Shown piece after piece: positions 38,253 to 47,068 of a stretch of DNA of 64,000 nucleotides. Numbering within the stretch: position 1 is the first letter of the stretch; every line of letters begins with the position of its first letter. Origin of the DNA: Chitinasiproducens palmae (lineage in GTDB: Bacteria; Pseudomonadota; Gammaproteobacteria; Burkholderiales; Burkholderiaceae); the NCBI RefSeq assembly GCF_900095735.1, contig NZ_FNLO01000002.1, positions 447,626 through 511,625 on the forward strand, in the 5' to 3' direction. The notes beneath the pieces were generated by a model that was not told where the DNA came from, did not search any database, and saw only the letters and a list, made by a program, of their open reading frames with translations. The position numbers were made by a program, and so were the translations under genes.

Positions 38253-39135
38253 CGATGCATCGCGGGCCGGCAGACCCCGCGCGGACCTGAAGCACCGTCT
38301 CGCCGCGGGCGAGACGGTGCTCGCCCCCGGCGTTTACGATGCGCTTAGCGCACTCATCGCGGAACAGGCGGGGTTCAACGCGCTGTATCTGTCCGGCGGT
38401 GCAGTCGCATACACATCGCTCGGGCGCTCCGACGTCGGCCTGACGACGGCCAAGGAAGCCATTGACACCTTATGGCGTATCACCGACCGCGTGCGCACGC
38501 CGGTCATCGTCGATGCCGACACAGGCTTCGGCAACGCCCTGAACACACAGCGAACCGTGCGCGACTTCGAGCGCGCCGGCGCGGCCATGGTGCAGCTCGA
38601 AGATCAGGGCTTTCCGAAGCGCTGCGGTCACCTGGCCGACAAGACACTGGTGTCGTGTGCCGAAATGTGCGGAAAGCTGCGTGCGGCCCTTGACGCTCGC
38701 CACGTGTCCGACACGCTGATCCTCGCCCGGACCGATGCCATCGCCGTTGAAGGATTCGATGCGGCGATGGATCGCGCCGAGGCGTATCTTGCCTGCGGGG
38801 TGGACGCGCTGTTCATCGAAGCCGTCAACACGACCGAGCAGATGGATCGCGTGTGCAAGCGCTTTGGCGAACGCATTCCGCTGCTGGCGAACATGGTGGA
38901 AGGCGGCCAGACGCCCGTGCGAAGCATGCGGGAGTTGCGCCGGCGTGGCTATCGGATCGTCATTTTTCCCGGCGGCACGGCGCGCTTCGTCGCGCATGGC
39001 CTGCAACGGTATTACGCGAGTCTGCATGAGCACGGCACCACGGAACCGATGTGGCCAGACATGCTCACATTCAACGGGCTCAATGAACTGATCGGCACGC
39101 CGGAATTGCTCGCCTTGAGCAAACGCTATATTTGA
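38239..39135 (+). CDS. isocitrate lyase/PEP mutase family lyase (2-methylisocitrate lyase-like)
   Basis: A 298-residue TIM-barrel enzyme: APGVYDALSALIAEQAGFNALYLSGGAVAYT, metal-binding VIVDADTGFG, VQLEDQGFPKRCGH with the lyase catalytic Cys (129), and LILARTDAIAVEGFDAAMDRAEAY. KRCGH marks C-C lyases (methylisocitrate or 2,3-dimethylmalate lyase) rather than phosphonomutases. It is encoded together with a TauD-type dioxygenase, an unusual pair that suggests cleavage of a hydroxylated branched dicarboxylate. Confidence 0.9.
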   Translation: MSPHDDASRAGRPRADLKHRLAAGETVLAPGVYDALSALIAEQAGFNALYLSGGAVAYTSLGRSDVGLTTAKEAIDTLWRITDRVRTPVIVDADTGFGNALNTQRTVRDFERAGAAMVQLEDQGFPKRCGHLADKTLVSCAEMCGKLRAALDARHVSDTLILARTDAIAVEGFDAAMDRAEAYLACGVDALFIEAVNTTEQMDRVCKRFGERIPLLANMVEGGQTPVRSMRELRRRGYRIVIFPGGTARFVAHGLQRYYASLHEHGTTEPMWPDMLTFNGLNELIGTPELLALSKRYI

Positions 39136-39147
39136 GACACCGCTGTT

Positions 39148-39170
39148 GCAGGCTTTGCGAGAGAGCCTGC
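39148..39170 (+). terminator. stem-loop after the lyase gene
   Basis: GCAGGCT and AGCCTGC form a seven-base stem with a nine-base loop, 12 bases after the stop. No run of T follows, so its role as a terminator is tentative. Confidence 0.45.
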
Positions 39171-39501
39171 CTAACGCGAGGGCCGGTGCAGTGCCGCCGT
39201 CTTTCGCGTTCACGATCGCGTTCACGATCGCCTCGGCTCGGCTCGGCAGTCATCGGCGCCACGGGCTCGGTCCGTTGACAGTCCGGTGTCCATTCCAGGA
39301 CAGAGCGGCAGGGAAAACTGATTGGGCGGCGAATCGATCAGCGTCACTCCGGAGGCAGCAAAGGCTGACGCGAAAGCGGGTTCGAAGCCGGCGGCGCCGT
39401 GGCCCAGCGTCGCGTATCGAGCGTCGCGCACCACGGCTGGAGGGCGAAGTTCGGCGCCATGGTGGGGTTCGCTGCGCCGCGTCTGAACCGCCTTCGAGCG
39501 G
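39171..39501. other. intergenic, no supported gene
   Basis: This stretch is between convergent genes. It has a 12-bp direct repeat (GCGTTCACGATC twice, near 39206-39230). No gene is supported. Confidence 0.45.
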
Positions 39502-40419
39502 TCACACCAGGCGCTGCAGCTGCGGCGTACGCTCCCTCAAGAACGCGACGAAGGCACGCAGCGCCGCGGATTGCTGACGCCGGCCGGGGAAGTAGAGATA
39601 AAGCGCTTCGATGGCGGTGGACCACTCGGGTAGCACATGCGACAACTTTCCGGCGTCGATCAAATCGCGCACCATCGCGGCGGGTGCGCTTAGCATGCCG
39701 AGGCCTCTGACCGTGAGATCGATCTGGGACGCGAGATCATGCACAATCGTAACCACTGCCGGGACGATCCGCACGGTCTCTCCGGCGGACTGAAGCGTCC
39801 ACGGCATGATCAGGCCGCTGCCTTGGCTGCGGCAGACCACTGCACGATGATCGAGCAGGTCAGGCGGCTGCCGCGGCACCGTGCGGCCGTCAAGATAGCT
39901 CGGCGATGCCACGAGAATGGCTTCCGAAGCGGGCGCGACCGGGACGGCCACCATGTCCTTGTCGAGACATGCGCCATGGCGCAGCCCCGCGTCGTAGCCC
40001 GCTTTCACGATATCGATCAGGCGCGCCTCGACAGCGATCTCGAGCTGCACATCGGGATGGGCTTGCTGAAACGCGCCCAGCAATGGCGCGATCAGCAGGT
40101 CGAAGGGCGCGCGCGGCATCGTCAGGCGTAGCGGGCCGGAAGGCCGTCCGCTCCGGCGCGACGTCTCTTCAGCGGCCTGTCGCAACTGCGACAGGGCGGG
40201 CGCCGCTGCGAGCAGGTAGGTACTTCCTGCATCGGTCAGGCTCAGGCTACGGGTCGAACGGAGAAACAGCGGCGCGCCGAGCCGCTCTTCCAGGCCGCGG
40301 ATTGCCTGACTGACTGCCGACGCCGAGATGCCGAGCCGCCTTCCTGCCTCGGAAAAGCTGCCGGCCTCCGCAGCGGCGACGAAGACCGCCACGCCTTCGA
40401 GAAAGTCTTTGTGCCGCAA
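39502..40419 (-). CDS. LysR-family transcriptional regulator
   Basis: A 305-residue LysR protein of the CrgA/DsdC-like group: MRHKDFLEGVAVFVAAAEAGSFSEAG, helix-turn-helix RRLGISASAVSQAIRGLEERLG, RSTRSLSLTDAG, and an effector domain with LRLTMPRAPFDLLIAPLLGAFQQAHPDV. It is divergent from the alpha/beta hydrolase gene across about 85 bases and probably regulates it. Confidence 0.92.
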   Translation of the reverse strand: MRHKDFLEGVAVFVAAAEAGSFSEAGRRLGISASAVSQAIRGLEERLGAPLFLRSTRSLSLTDAGSTYLLAAAPALSQLRQAAEETSRRSGRPSGPLRLTMPRAPFDLLIAPLLGAFQQAHPDVQLEIAVEARLIDIVKAGYDAGLRHGACLDKDMVAVPVAPASEAILVASPSYLDGRTVPRQPPDLLDHRAVVCRSQGSGLIMPWTLQSAGETVRIVPAVVTIVHDLASQIDLTVRGLGMLSAPAAMVRDLIDAGKLSHVLPEWSTAIEALYLYFPGRRQQSAALRAFVAFLRERTPQLQRLV

Positions 40420-40503
40420 TTGACTGACCTTGAAGATGTGCTTTAAGCCACATGGGGAATTATGGGGCTAATCGGATGCCTTCGCTCGATGTACGCTGCC
40501 GGA

Positions 40504-41580
40504 ATGACTTCGACCACCCATCTTGTCGACCCCCACCCGCATTCGCTTGGGGGTCCCGCCGCGCTGCGCTCGCATACCCTGCACACGCCTCGCCACACCA
40601 CGCATTACGTCGAGAGCGGGCCGGCCGACGGGCCGCTGATGTTCTTTCTGCACGGCTGGCCGGAGCTCGGCTTGATCTGGCGCGCGCAGCTCGAGGCGTT
40701 CGCGGCCGAGGGCTGGCACTGCGTCGCGCCCGACATGCGCGGCTATGGTCACTCGTCCGCGCCGGCAGCCAGCCAGGCCTACACCAACGAGCAAGTCGTG
40801 ATGGACATGGTTTCGCTCCACGACCACCTCGGCGGCAGGCCCGCGGTGTGGGTCGGCCACGATTGGGGCAGCGTGATAGCGGGTTCGCTGGCAGCGCATG
40901 AGCGGCCGCGCTGCCGAGGCGTGGTGTTGATCTCGGTCCCGTATTTCCCGGATGCAAACGCCCTGCCGACCCTGGTGCCACTCGTCGACCGCACGATCTA
41001 TCCGGCCGAGCGCTACCCGGACGGCCAGTGGGACTACTACCGCTACTACAACACGCATTTCGAAGCGGCCTTGGCGGACCTCGATGCGGACAAGGCAGCG
41101 TCGCTGGCGTCCATCTTCCGTGCAGGTGACCCGGCCAGCGTCGGCACGCCTGCGTCGAACGCCACGGTGACGCGTAACGGAGGACGTTTCGGCGCGGCGC
41201 ATCGCGCCCCGCCGACGCGGCCCGACACCGCGCTTTGGCCGGCGGCTGACTTTGCCCAGCTGGTTCGGACGTTCGAGAAACACGGTTTCCGCGCGCCATG
41301 CGCGTGGTACCTGAACGACGAGGCCAACATCGCGTATGCACGTCGCGCGCCCGACAGCGGCCACCTGTCGCTGCCCGTGTTGTTCCTCAACGGAGACTAT
41401 GATCTGATGAACAGCATCGAAGGCAACCGCCTCGGCGAGCCGATGAGGCTGGCCTGCGCGGATCTCTCCGTGACGAATCTGCCGGGCGCCCACTGGTTGC
41501 CGCTGGAGCGCAAGGCGGAGGTCGTACAAGCCATCCGCGCGTGGCTGCAAGACAAGCGTCTCACACCGCCCAGGCCATGA
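40504..41580 (+). CDS. alpha/beta hydrolase, epoxide hydrolase-like
   Basis: A 358-residue protein: LMFFLHGWPELGLIWRAQLEAF with the HGWP oxyanion motif, DMRGYGHSSAP, and a nucleophile elbow VWVGHDWGSVIAGSLA with Asp, as in epoxide hydrolases and haloalkane dehalogenases. The cap domain carries YRYYNTHFEAALADLD; a later PVLFLNGDYDLMN and GAHWLPLERKAEV give the acid and His. The ATG at 40504 fits the family start; two upstream in-frame ATGs exist at 40462 and 40489. The substrate is unknown. Confidence 0.87.
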   Translation: MTSTTHLVDPHPHSLGGPAALRSHTLHTPRHTTHYVESGPADGPLMFFLHGWPELGLIWRAQLEAFAAEGWHCVAPDMRGYGHSSAPAASQAYTNEQVVMDMVSLHDHLGGRPAVWVGHDWGSVIAGSLAAHERPRCRGVVLISVPYFPDANALPTLVPLVDRTIYPAERYPDGQWDYYRYYNTHFEAALADLDADKAASLASIFRAGDPASVGTPASNATVTRNGGRFGAAHRAPPTRPDTALWPAADFAQLVRTFEKHGFRAPCAWYLNDEANIAYARRAPDSGHLSLPVLFLNGDYDLMNSIEGNRLGEPMRLACADLSVTNLPGAHWLPLERKAEVVQAIRAWLQDKRLTPPRP

Positions 41581-41775
41581 AGCGCTCGAACCGAAGCGCC
41601 CTCATCATCGAACGGTCGTTTCGACCCGGCGCGCGGCTTGCGCACAGCGCGCCGGCCATGGTGGTCTTCGCCGTTGCCTGGCAATGGTTCGACAACGGCA
41701 CGAACTTCGTTGCATTGAGGGTCGGTGGCGACGCGCTTCACCCGTTCCATCCGCGCCCCTCGTTCACGCGACCAT

Positions 41776-41844
41776 GCGTTTTGCGTTTTGCGTTTTGCGT
41801 TTTGCGTTTTGCGTTTTGCGTTTTGCGTTTTGCGTTTTGCGTTG
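41776..41844. repeat. ten tandem copies of the heptamer TGCGTTT
   Basis: The unit repeats without change from 41776, the last copy lacking one base. It lies about 200 bases after the hydrolase stop and 155 before a broken permease gene. Heptamers change the reading frame when copy number changes. Confidence 0.95.
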
Positions 41845-41998
41845 GCAGCAGCATGCGTCCGGCCATTCACGCCGTGACGCCTACTTTCGCGTGTAGCGCG
41901 GCCATCGCAGTTGCTTACCGCAGCAGGACGCCGCGCGACGATGTTGCTTGGCGCTCAGTCGACGAGCATGTTTGGCACGCATCCGCTTCGCGCCGGCG

Positions 41999-42608
41999 GG
42001 CATTGGTATTGGGATCGGCTCGGCCGCTCTATATCGCATTCTTCTCCTGGACGGTGATGCGTGAGCCGTTGCGTGCCAGGCAAAGCTGCGGTGTCGCCGC
42101 CGGGCTCGCCGCGCTGGCGCTGACGGCGTGGGTGACCTCCGCAAGTGGCAGCTTCAGTACGCCGGCGCAGGACTGACGCCCTTCGCCCCTGCGAGCTGGG
42201 CCGTTGGATCGCGGTGGGCGCGACGCTGATGCCTGGCTGACGATCCGGTGATTGGCTTGGCCACGCACCTGACAGCGAGCGCCGAGGTGCGCTGGCTCAT
42301 CGACGCGAGCAGCGGCGTCGCCGGCCAGACCGACGTGACCTGCCTCGAACCGGCAGCCTGGCGGGCTCTGGCTTAACTGGCCATGGCGGGCACGCTGACC
42401 GGTTATGCAGTCTTCCCTGCAGTGAACGCCAACGTCTCCCCGACGATCGCCAACACGTTCAACTACGGCTCGCCAGCTGTCGCACTGCTGATGTCCGCCG
42501 CGCTACCGGGTGAGCGTTTGTCGGTGAGCGTTCATCGCTGCCGAAGCTCTGGCGGCCGCTGTCGCGCTTTCCGGCGTGGCGTTGAGAGTGGCACGGTCAC
42601 GATCCTAG
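41999..42608 (+). pseudogene. decayed EamA-family (DMT) permease
   Basis: Frames on + join into an EamA-like permease. YIAFFSWTVMREPLRARQSCG and VAAGLAALALTAW match the end of the first EamA repeat. After two frame changes, MAGTLTGYAVFPAVNANVSP, TIANTFNYGSPAVALLMSAA and LPGERL match the second repeat, and a further frame change gives FIAAEALAAAVALSGVALRV up to TAG at 42608. Stops and frameshifts show it is broken. The N-terminal part is not recognised, so the real beginning may lie further left, near the heptamer repeat. Confidence 0.75.
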
Positions 42609-42864
42609 CGCTGAGTGGCGCCGGAACGAACAGCACCGCACATCGCAACGAGCGCTACGTCGAGGAAGTCTCCCAGTTCCGGGCACGCGAGCGGGTTGCG
42701 CCAGCGTTCGGAGGGGCCGACGCGCGCGATCATGATGGTACGCAAGGCTCGAGCCGTGTCTTCGCCAACGCTGCATGATCGGTGTCGAGCCGCTCGACCT
42801 GCCGCTCCATCTGCAGCGCGCCGACCTTCCGGCCGTCACACAACGCCTGCGCGCATTCGGCGTT

Positions 42865-44106
42865 TCAGAGATGTAGGTTCGAACCGGCCGTCAACGCGTG
42901 CCGGGGCGCCTCCGCCTTCACCCAAAGCGCGATGACGAGCGCCGCCAGTAGCATGACGACACCCGCGGTAACGAATACGCCGGCGATACCGCCCAAGCCG
43001 AACATCACGCCGCCGGCGGCGGCCCCGGCGGCGATGGACGACTGCACGGACGCCACGACCATGCCGCCCGCACTTTCAGCCTGATCGGGCACCGCCCGCG
43101 CGACCCAGTTCGACCAGGCCACCGGCACACCGCCGAACGCCACGCCCCAGAGCGCCACCAACAGCACCATGCCCGGCAGATGCACTGGCAGAATCACCAT
43201 GCCCAACGCGGCGACGCCAACCAGCGCCGGCATGATCACCATGGTGCGGTGCAGGCTACGTTCGAGCAGCCAGCCGGCGAGCAAGGTGCCGATGAAGTTG
43301 GCGACGCCAAAGCCGAGCAGCATCAAGGACAGCGCATTGACATCGAGACGGAGCGCGCTTTCCAGCGCAGGCCGGATATAGGTGAACAGCGCATATTGTC
43401 CGGTATGCGCGAGCATGCATCCCGTTATCCCGATGCCGATCCCGGGCCGCCGCAGCAGCGCCGCCACCGATACGGTTCGTACCGGTCCGCGTGCTGCCAT
43501 GCGCGGCAGCGTCAGCCATTGGAACAACAACGTCGCCACACCGACTGCGGCGGCGGCCGCGAAGGCGCTGCGCCAGCCGAACAGGCCGCCGAGATAACTG
43601 CCGAGGGGCACTGCCACGACCGCGCCCACCGCGATGCCGCTGAAGATGATCGACAGGGCGCGCGGTACCGATCTTGCCGGTACAAGGCGCATTGCGACCG
43701 CCGCCGCCATGCTCCAGAAGCCGCCCAGTGCGATCCCAAGCAAGACCCGCATCGCAAGCAACACTGCCACGCTGGACGACAACGCGACAAGTACATTGGA
43801 TGCGATCATCAGCATCGTGAAACTCAATAGGACCACGCGACGGTCGAGCCGGCGAGTCAAACCGGGTACCAGCAGCCCCGCGAGCAGCGCGACCAGTGCG
43901 GTGACCGTCACCGCCTGGCCGGCGAGCGCTTCCGACACGCCGAAACCGGCAGCCAGCGGGGTCAGCAAGCTGGCCGGAAGATATTCGGCCGTCAGCAACG
44001 CGAAGACGCCCACCGCCATCGAAAAGACCGCCATCCATGCCGGTGATGCCGGTGCCGTGTCGGCGACCGCAGCTTCATTGCGGTTGCCGTTTGCATGCCT
44101 GTTCAT
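42865..44106 (-). CDS. MFS drug/sugar efflux transporter
   Basis: A carrier of about 413 residues with twelve predicted helices: AWMAVFSMAVGVFALLTAEYLPASLLTPLAAGFGVSE, GLLVPGLTRRLDRRVVLLSFT, RVLLGIALGGFWSMAAAVAMRLV and AYIRP-like TYIRPALESALRLD. It belongs to the group with arabinose efflux and chloramphenicol-resistance carriers (YdhP/NepI-like). The start is uncertain (ATG at 44106, 44118 or 44139). It is divergent from the AraC gene 44209, across a short shared promoter region, which is typical of an efflux pump and its regulator. Confidence 0.9.
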   Translation of the reverse strand: MNRHANGNRNEAAVADTAPASPAWMAVFSMAVGVFALLTAEYLPASLLTPLAAGFGVSEALAGQAVTVTALVALLAGLLVPGLTRRLDRRVVLLSFTMLMIASNVLVALSSSVAVLLAMRVLLGIALGGFWSMAAAVAMRLVPARSVPRALSIIFSGIAVGAVVAVPLGSYLGGLFGWRSAFAAAAAVGVATLLFQWLTLPRMAARGPVRTVSVAALLRRPGIGIGITGCMLAHTGQYALFTYIRPALESALRLDVNALSLMLLGFGVANFIGTLLAGWLLERSLHRTMVIMPALVGVAALGMVILPVHLPGMVLLVALWGVAFGGVPVAWSNWVARAVPDQAESAGGMVVASVQSSIAAGAAAGGVMFGLGGIAGVFVTAGVVMLLAALVIALWVKAEAPRHALTAGSNLHL

Positions 44107-44208
44107 CGAAGAACACATCCTTGAAAGAGTCCGAGTCATCGGAGTCTAGGCGCCTGAATCGGGATGATCTATGATGAAACGTCCTGTTTTTTTGATCGAA
44201 ACACCTGA

Positions 44209-45168
44209 ATGAATACGACGGATCGTTTTGCACTGTCGTCCGAACTGATCAGCGAACTGCTGAGCGGCATGCGGCTGCATGGCGTGCATTACCGCCGCAT
44301 TCAGACCGGACCGGTGTTCGGCATGAAGTTCAACGACAGGCCGGGGCACGCCTATTTCCACTATCTCGCCGTCGGTTCCGCAGTGTTGCGCACGCGGGAC
44401 GGCACGCTGCACGCGCTATCCGCTGGCAACGCTGTATACATGCCGCACGGAGAAAGCCACGCCCTTCTATCCAGTGCCGAGGTGACGGCGCCGGACATCG
44501 ACAGCTTCGACGTGGCACCGCTTGGCGAGGCGGTGAGCGGCATGGACACCTGCCCAAGCACGAGCGTCACGCCCAGCGCCATTCTGTTTCACGGCTGCAT
44601 GGCGTTCGATCTCGGTGGCATGCAAGGCCTCGGACCACTGATGCCCAGTGCGATGGCGGTCGACGCCACGGATGGGCAATATCCGGGGCTCGTGCCAATC
44701 CTGGATGCAATGAAACGCGAGATCTGTTCCGGCAGGATCGGTTTCGCCGGCATCCTAGCTCGCCTGGCCGACGTCGTGGCGGCGATGATCGTACGCGGCT
44801 GGGTGGAAAGCGGTTGTGACGATGCGGCGGGCCTCGTCGCTGCGCTTCGCGATCCGCGGCTGGCTCCGGCCATCCTAGCGTTGCACCGGCATCCGGGGCG
44901 CGACTGGAACGTGGCGGAACTGGCGGCAGAGTGCCATGCATCCCGCTCGGTATTCGCCGAGCGCTTTCAGGCAACCATCGGGATGCCGCCGCTACGTTAT
45001 GCGACCGAACTACGGATGCGCCTGGCGAGTCAGTTGCTGACCCAGAAGCGCCTGTCCATCGATGTCGTCGCGCAGCGCCTCGGCTATAAATCGCAAGCGG
45101 CCTTCAGCCGAGCTTACAAACGCATCACTGGACAACCTCCCGGTGCCAGCCGACTGGCGAGAACATGA
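44209..45168 (+). CDS. AraC-family transcriptional regulator with cupin domain
   Basis: A 319-residue regulator. The N-terminal cupin-like part has FHYLAVGSAVLRTRDGTLHALSAGNAVYMPHGESH. The C-terminal pair of helix-turn-helix motifs is WNVAELAAECHASRSVFAERFQATIG and LSIDVVAQRLGYKSQAAFSRAYKRITG. This is the AraC_binding/cupin_6 type often found beside MFS efflux genes. It probably controls the divergent MFS gene. Confidence 0.93.
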   Translation: MNTTDRFALSSELISELLSGMRLHGVHYRRIQTGPVFGMKFNDRPGHAYFHYLAVGSAVLRTRDGTLHALSAGNAVYMPHGESHALLSSAEVTAPDIDSFDVAPLGEAVSGMDTCPSTSVTPSAILFHGCMAFDLGGMQGLGPLMPSAMAVDATDGQYPGLVPILDAMKREICSGRIGFAGILARLADVVAAMIVRGWVESGCDDAAGLVAALRDPRLAPAILALHRHPGRDWNVAELAAECHASRSVFAERFQATIGMPPLRYATELRMRLASQLLTQKRLSIDVVAQRLGYKSQAAFSRAYKRITGQPPGASRLART

Positions 45169-45566
45169 CTGTCCGCCCGTGGAGACGGGCCGAAGATGGC
45201 GCGAGCTACGTTTCAACCAAGCGACTCCAGAACGCGGCACCAACGCTCGAATTCGCGTCGTTGAAATCGTCGTTGGGACGGTGAATGCTCCGCCCACCGG
45301 TGGCGGGTCCGTTGCCCCTGCTCGGCAGCGCGCCGGGCAGCGCATTCCGGCATCTCGTGGTGGGGCGTCTGATCGGCCATGCCCACCTGACGGCGGCTGC
45401 CCGGGGAATGGGTTCTACGTCGTCGATGATGGCCAGAAACATCGCGGCGAGACCGAGACAGCAGCCGCCGTCGCGCATGCGACGCGAAGCAATGCGATCG
45501 GTCGGGCAGCCGACGTTTCGATGCAGCGAAGCGTGCCCAACCGATCGGCGCGGCGCTGGCCGCCAC
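45169..45566. other. intergenic, no supported gene
   Basis: This stretch lies between the AraC gene and the end of the AtaL-like gene. A - strand frame containing RPNDDFNDANSSVGAAFWSRLVE looks protein-like but I cannot match it to a family, and it is not preceded by a sound start. It may be the tail of a lost gene. Confidence 0.4.
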
Positions 45567-46040
45567 TCAGAGCAGACCGTCGGCGAGCAGTTGACGCGTC
45601 CGTTTCAGCGTGGACAACAGCGCGGCCTTGTAGCCGTGCTCGCTATCGAACTGCGCCTGCTCGGATTGCTCTGCGATGCCACCCGCTTCCTTGCCGCGCA
45701 GCCCTAGGTAGCAATAGAAACGAAGCTGAAGTTCGCCCGTCTCGTCTACCAACAGCTCGTTGAAGATCGCCCCTTCCCGAGGCCCGGTCGTCTGGAAGAA
45801 GGTCACCTTGCGCTGCGGCTCCAGCACGATGATCTCGCGCAGTTCCGTGCCACCGATGACGGCGTCCCTCACGAAGTGCGTCGCGGCTTCCTCGACCACG
45901 TCGCAGCGCGTGCAAAGGCCATCCGGAAGAAACAAGCGGGCATCGCGAGCCTTGAGCACAAGGCCTTGCCAGACCTGCGCGCGGTTCAGTGCGGTCTCTC
46001 CTGCCGGATTCACCGGGACGGTGGCGGTCGAATAGATCAT
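45567..46040 (-). CDS. AtaL-like (DUF1857) SRPBCC-fold protein
   Basis: A 157-residue protein: MIYSTATVPVNPAGE at the start, LNRAQVWQGLVLKARDARLFLP, REIIVLEPQRKVTFFQTTGPREGAIFNELLVDE and LQLRFYCYLGLRG. It matches the AtaL-like family, which adopts the START/SRPBCC hydrophobic-pocket fold and has no settled function. The ATG at 46040 has an AAGGAG site. It lies 49 bases after the NmrA-like gene, so the two form an operon. Confidence 0.8.
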   Translation of the reverse strand: MIYSTATVPVNPAGETALNRAQVWQGLVLKARDARLFLPDGLCTRCDVVEEAATHFVRDAVIGGTELREIIVLEPQRKVTFFQTTGPREGAIFNELLVDETGELQLRFYCYLGLRGKEAGGIAEQSEQAQFDSEHGYKAALLSTLKRTRQLLADGLL

Positions 46041-46089
46041 GATGACGCTCCTTGCTGTGATGAGTTCATGAGGGTCGATTGTGTCGACA

Positions 46090-46959
46090 TCACGCCGATG
46101 GCACCAAGCCAGCCGCAAATTCGCGATACGTGTGAAGTGGTCGGCCGAGCAGCGTGGCCAGCCGCTCGACGTCTCCCGCTTCCGGCACCATCCCTTCGGT
46201 AAGAAATCGCTCGCTCATCAAGCGCATGTCGAAAGCCATCCAGCTGGGCATGAATTGCCGCAGGCTTTGCTCGAACGCAGCGGGATCATCGCCCGGGTAT
46301 ATGATCTGGCGACCCAGCACATCGCTCCAGATAGCCGCGACCGCAGAGCCAGTCAGCGTCTCGGGGCCCACGACATTGATCCGCTCGCTGGGCAACGGCG
46401 CGGCCGATCGTTCGCGGCGCAGGAGCTCGATCGCCGCAACCTCTGCCAGATCCCGCGTGTCGACCATCGCGAGGCCCTTGCCGCCGATCGGCATCGGATA
46501 GACGCCATGGCCCGTCACCACGTCCTTGATGGTGAGATCGTTGTCGATGAAGTAAGCCGGGCGCAGGATGGTGGCATGCAATCCCATCTCGTCGATCATG
46601 CGCTCGACGCCGTACTTGCCCGCAAAATGCGGCACGTTCACATAGCGGTCGCTGTGGATCACCGAGAGGTAAACGATCCGCTCGATGCCGGCCTCGCGAG
46701 CGAGATTGAGCGCGAGCAACGCCTGCGTGTATTCATCGGATACCACGCCATTGAGCAGGAAGAGTGTCGAGACGCCGGAAAAAGCGCTGCGCAGTGCATC
46801 GACGTCGAGCAGGTCTCCTTGGACCACGCCAACACCTGCCGGGAAGTCCGCCTTGGCTGGATCGCGCACGAGTGCGCGAACGTCGGCGCCGCGCTTGACG
46901 AGTTGTGCGACGACTTGGCTGCCGACGTTGCCGGTTGCACCGGTTACGAGAATGGTCAT
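46090..46959 (-). CDS. NmrA-like NAD(P)-binding protein (atypical SDR)
   Basis: A 289-residue protein with MTILVTGATGNVGSQVVAQLVKRGADVRALVRDP (Rossmann GxxGxxG), VQGDLLDVDALRSAFSGVSTLFLLNG, and YGVERMIDEMGLHATILRPAYFIDN. It lacks the classical Tyr-x-x-x-Lys, so it fits the NmrA/HSCARG or QOR2-like SDR group that act as redox sensors or reductases. It is divergent from the LysR gene at 47069 and precedes the AtaL-like gene. Confidence 0.9.
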   Translation of the reverse strand: MTILVTGATGNVGSQVVAQLVKRGADVRALVRDPAKADFPAGVGVVQGDLLDVDALRSAFSGVSTLFLLNGVVSDEYTQALLALNLAREAGIERIVYLSVIHSDRYVNVPHFAGKYGVERMIDEMGLHATILRPAYFIDNDLTIKDVVTGHGVYPMPIGGKGLAMVDTRDLAEVAAIELLRRERSAAPLPSERINVVGPETLTGSAVAAIWSDVLGRQIIYPGDDPAAFEQSLRQFMPSWMAFDMRLMSERFLTEGMVPEAGDVERLATLLGRPLHTYREFAAGLVPSA

Positions 46960-46992
46960 GACAGTGGCTCCTTGAAGAGGTCAGGTTGGTGT

Positions 46993-47016
46993 GATGGAAC
47001 TTTAGGCCATTCCATC
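46993..47016. promoter_or_regulatory. inverted repeat between NmrA-like and LysR genes
   Basis: GATGGAA and TTCCATC face each other across ten bases. It is centred in the 109-base divergent region and could be the LysR binding site. No binding evidence exists. Confidence 0.5.
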
Positions 47017-47068
47017 TACGCAACAAAGACTCTAAAATCGAGACATCTCGTATCAAATTCAAGACACC

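Noticed and set aside
41776-41844. Heptamer array as a CRISPR array
   Set aside because: Units are 7 bp with no spacers.
45213-45566. - strand frame with RPNDDFNDANSSVGAAFWSRLVE as a gene
   Set aside because: No start site, family match or neighbour logic; kept only as a note in the intergenic entry.
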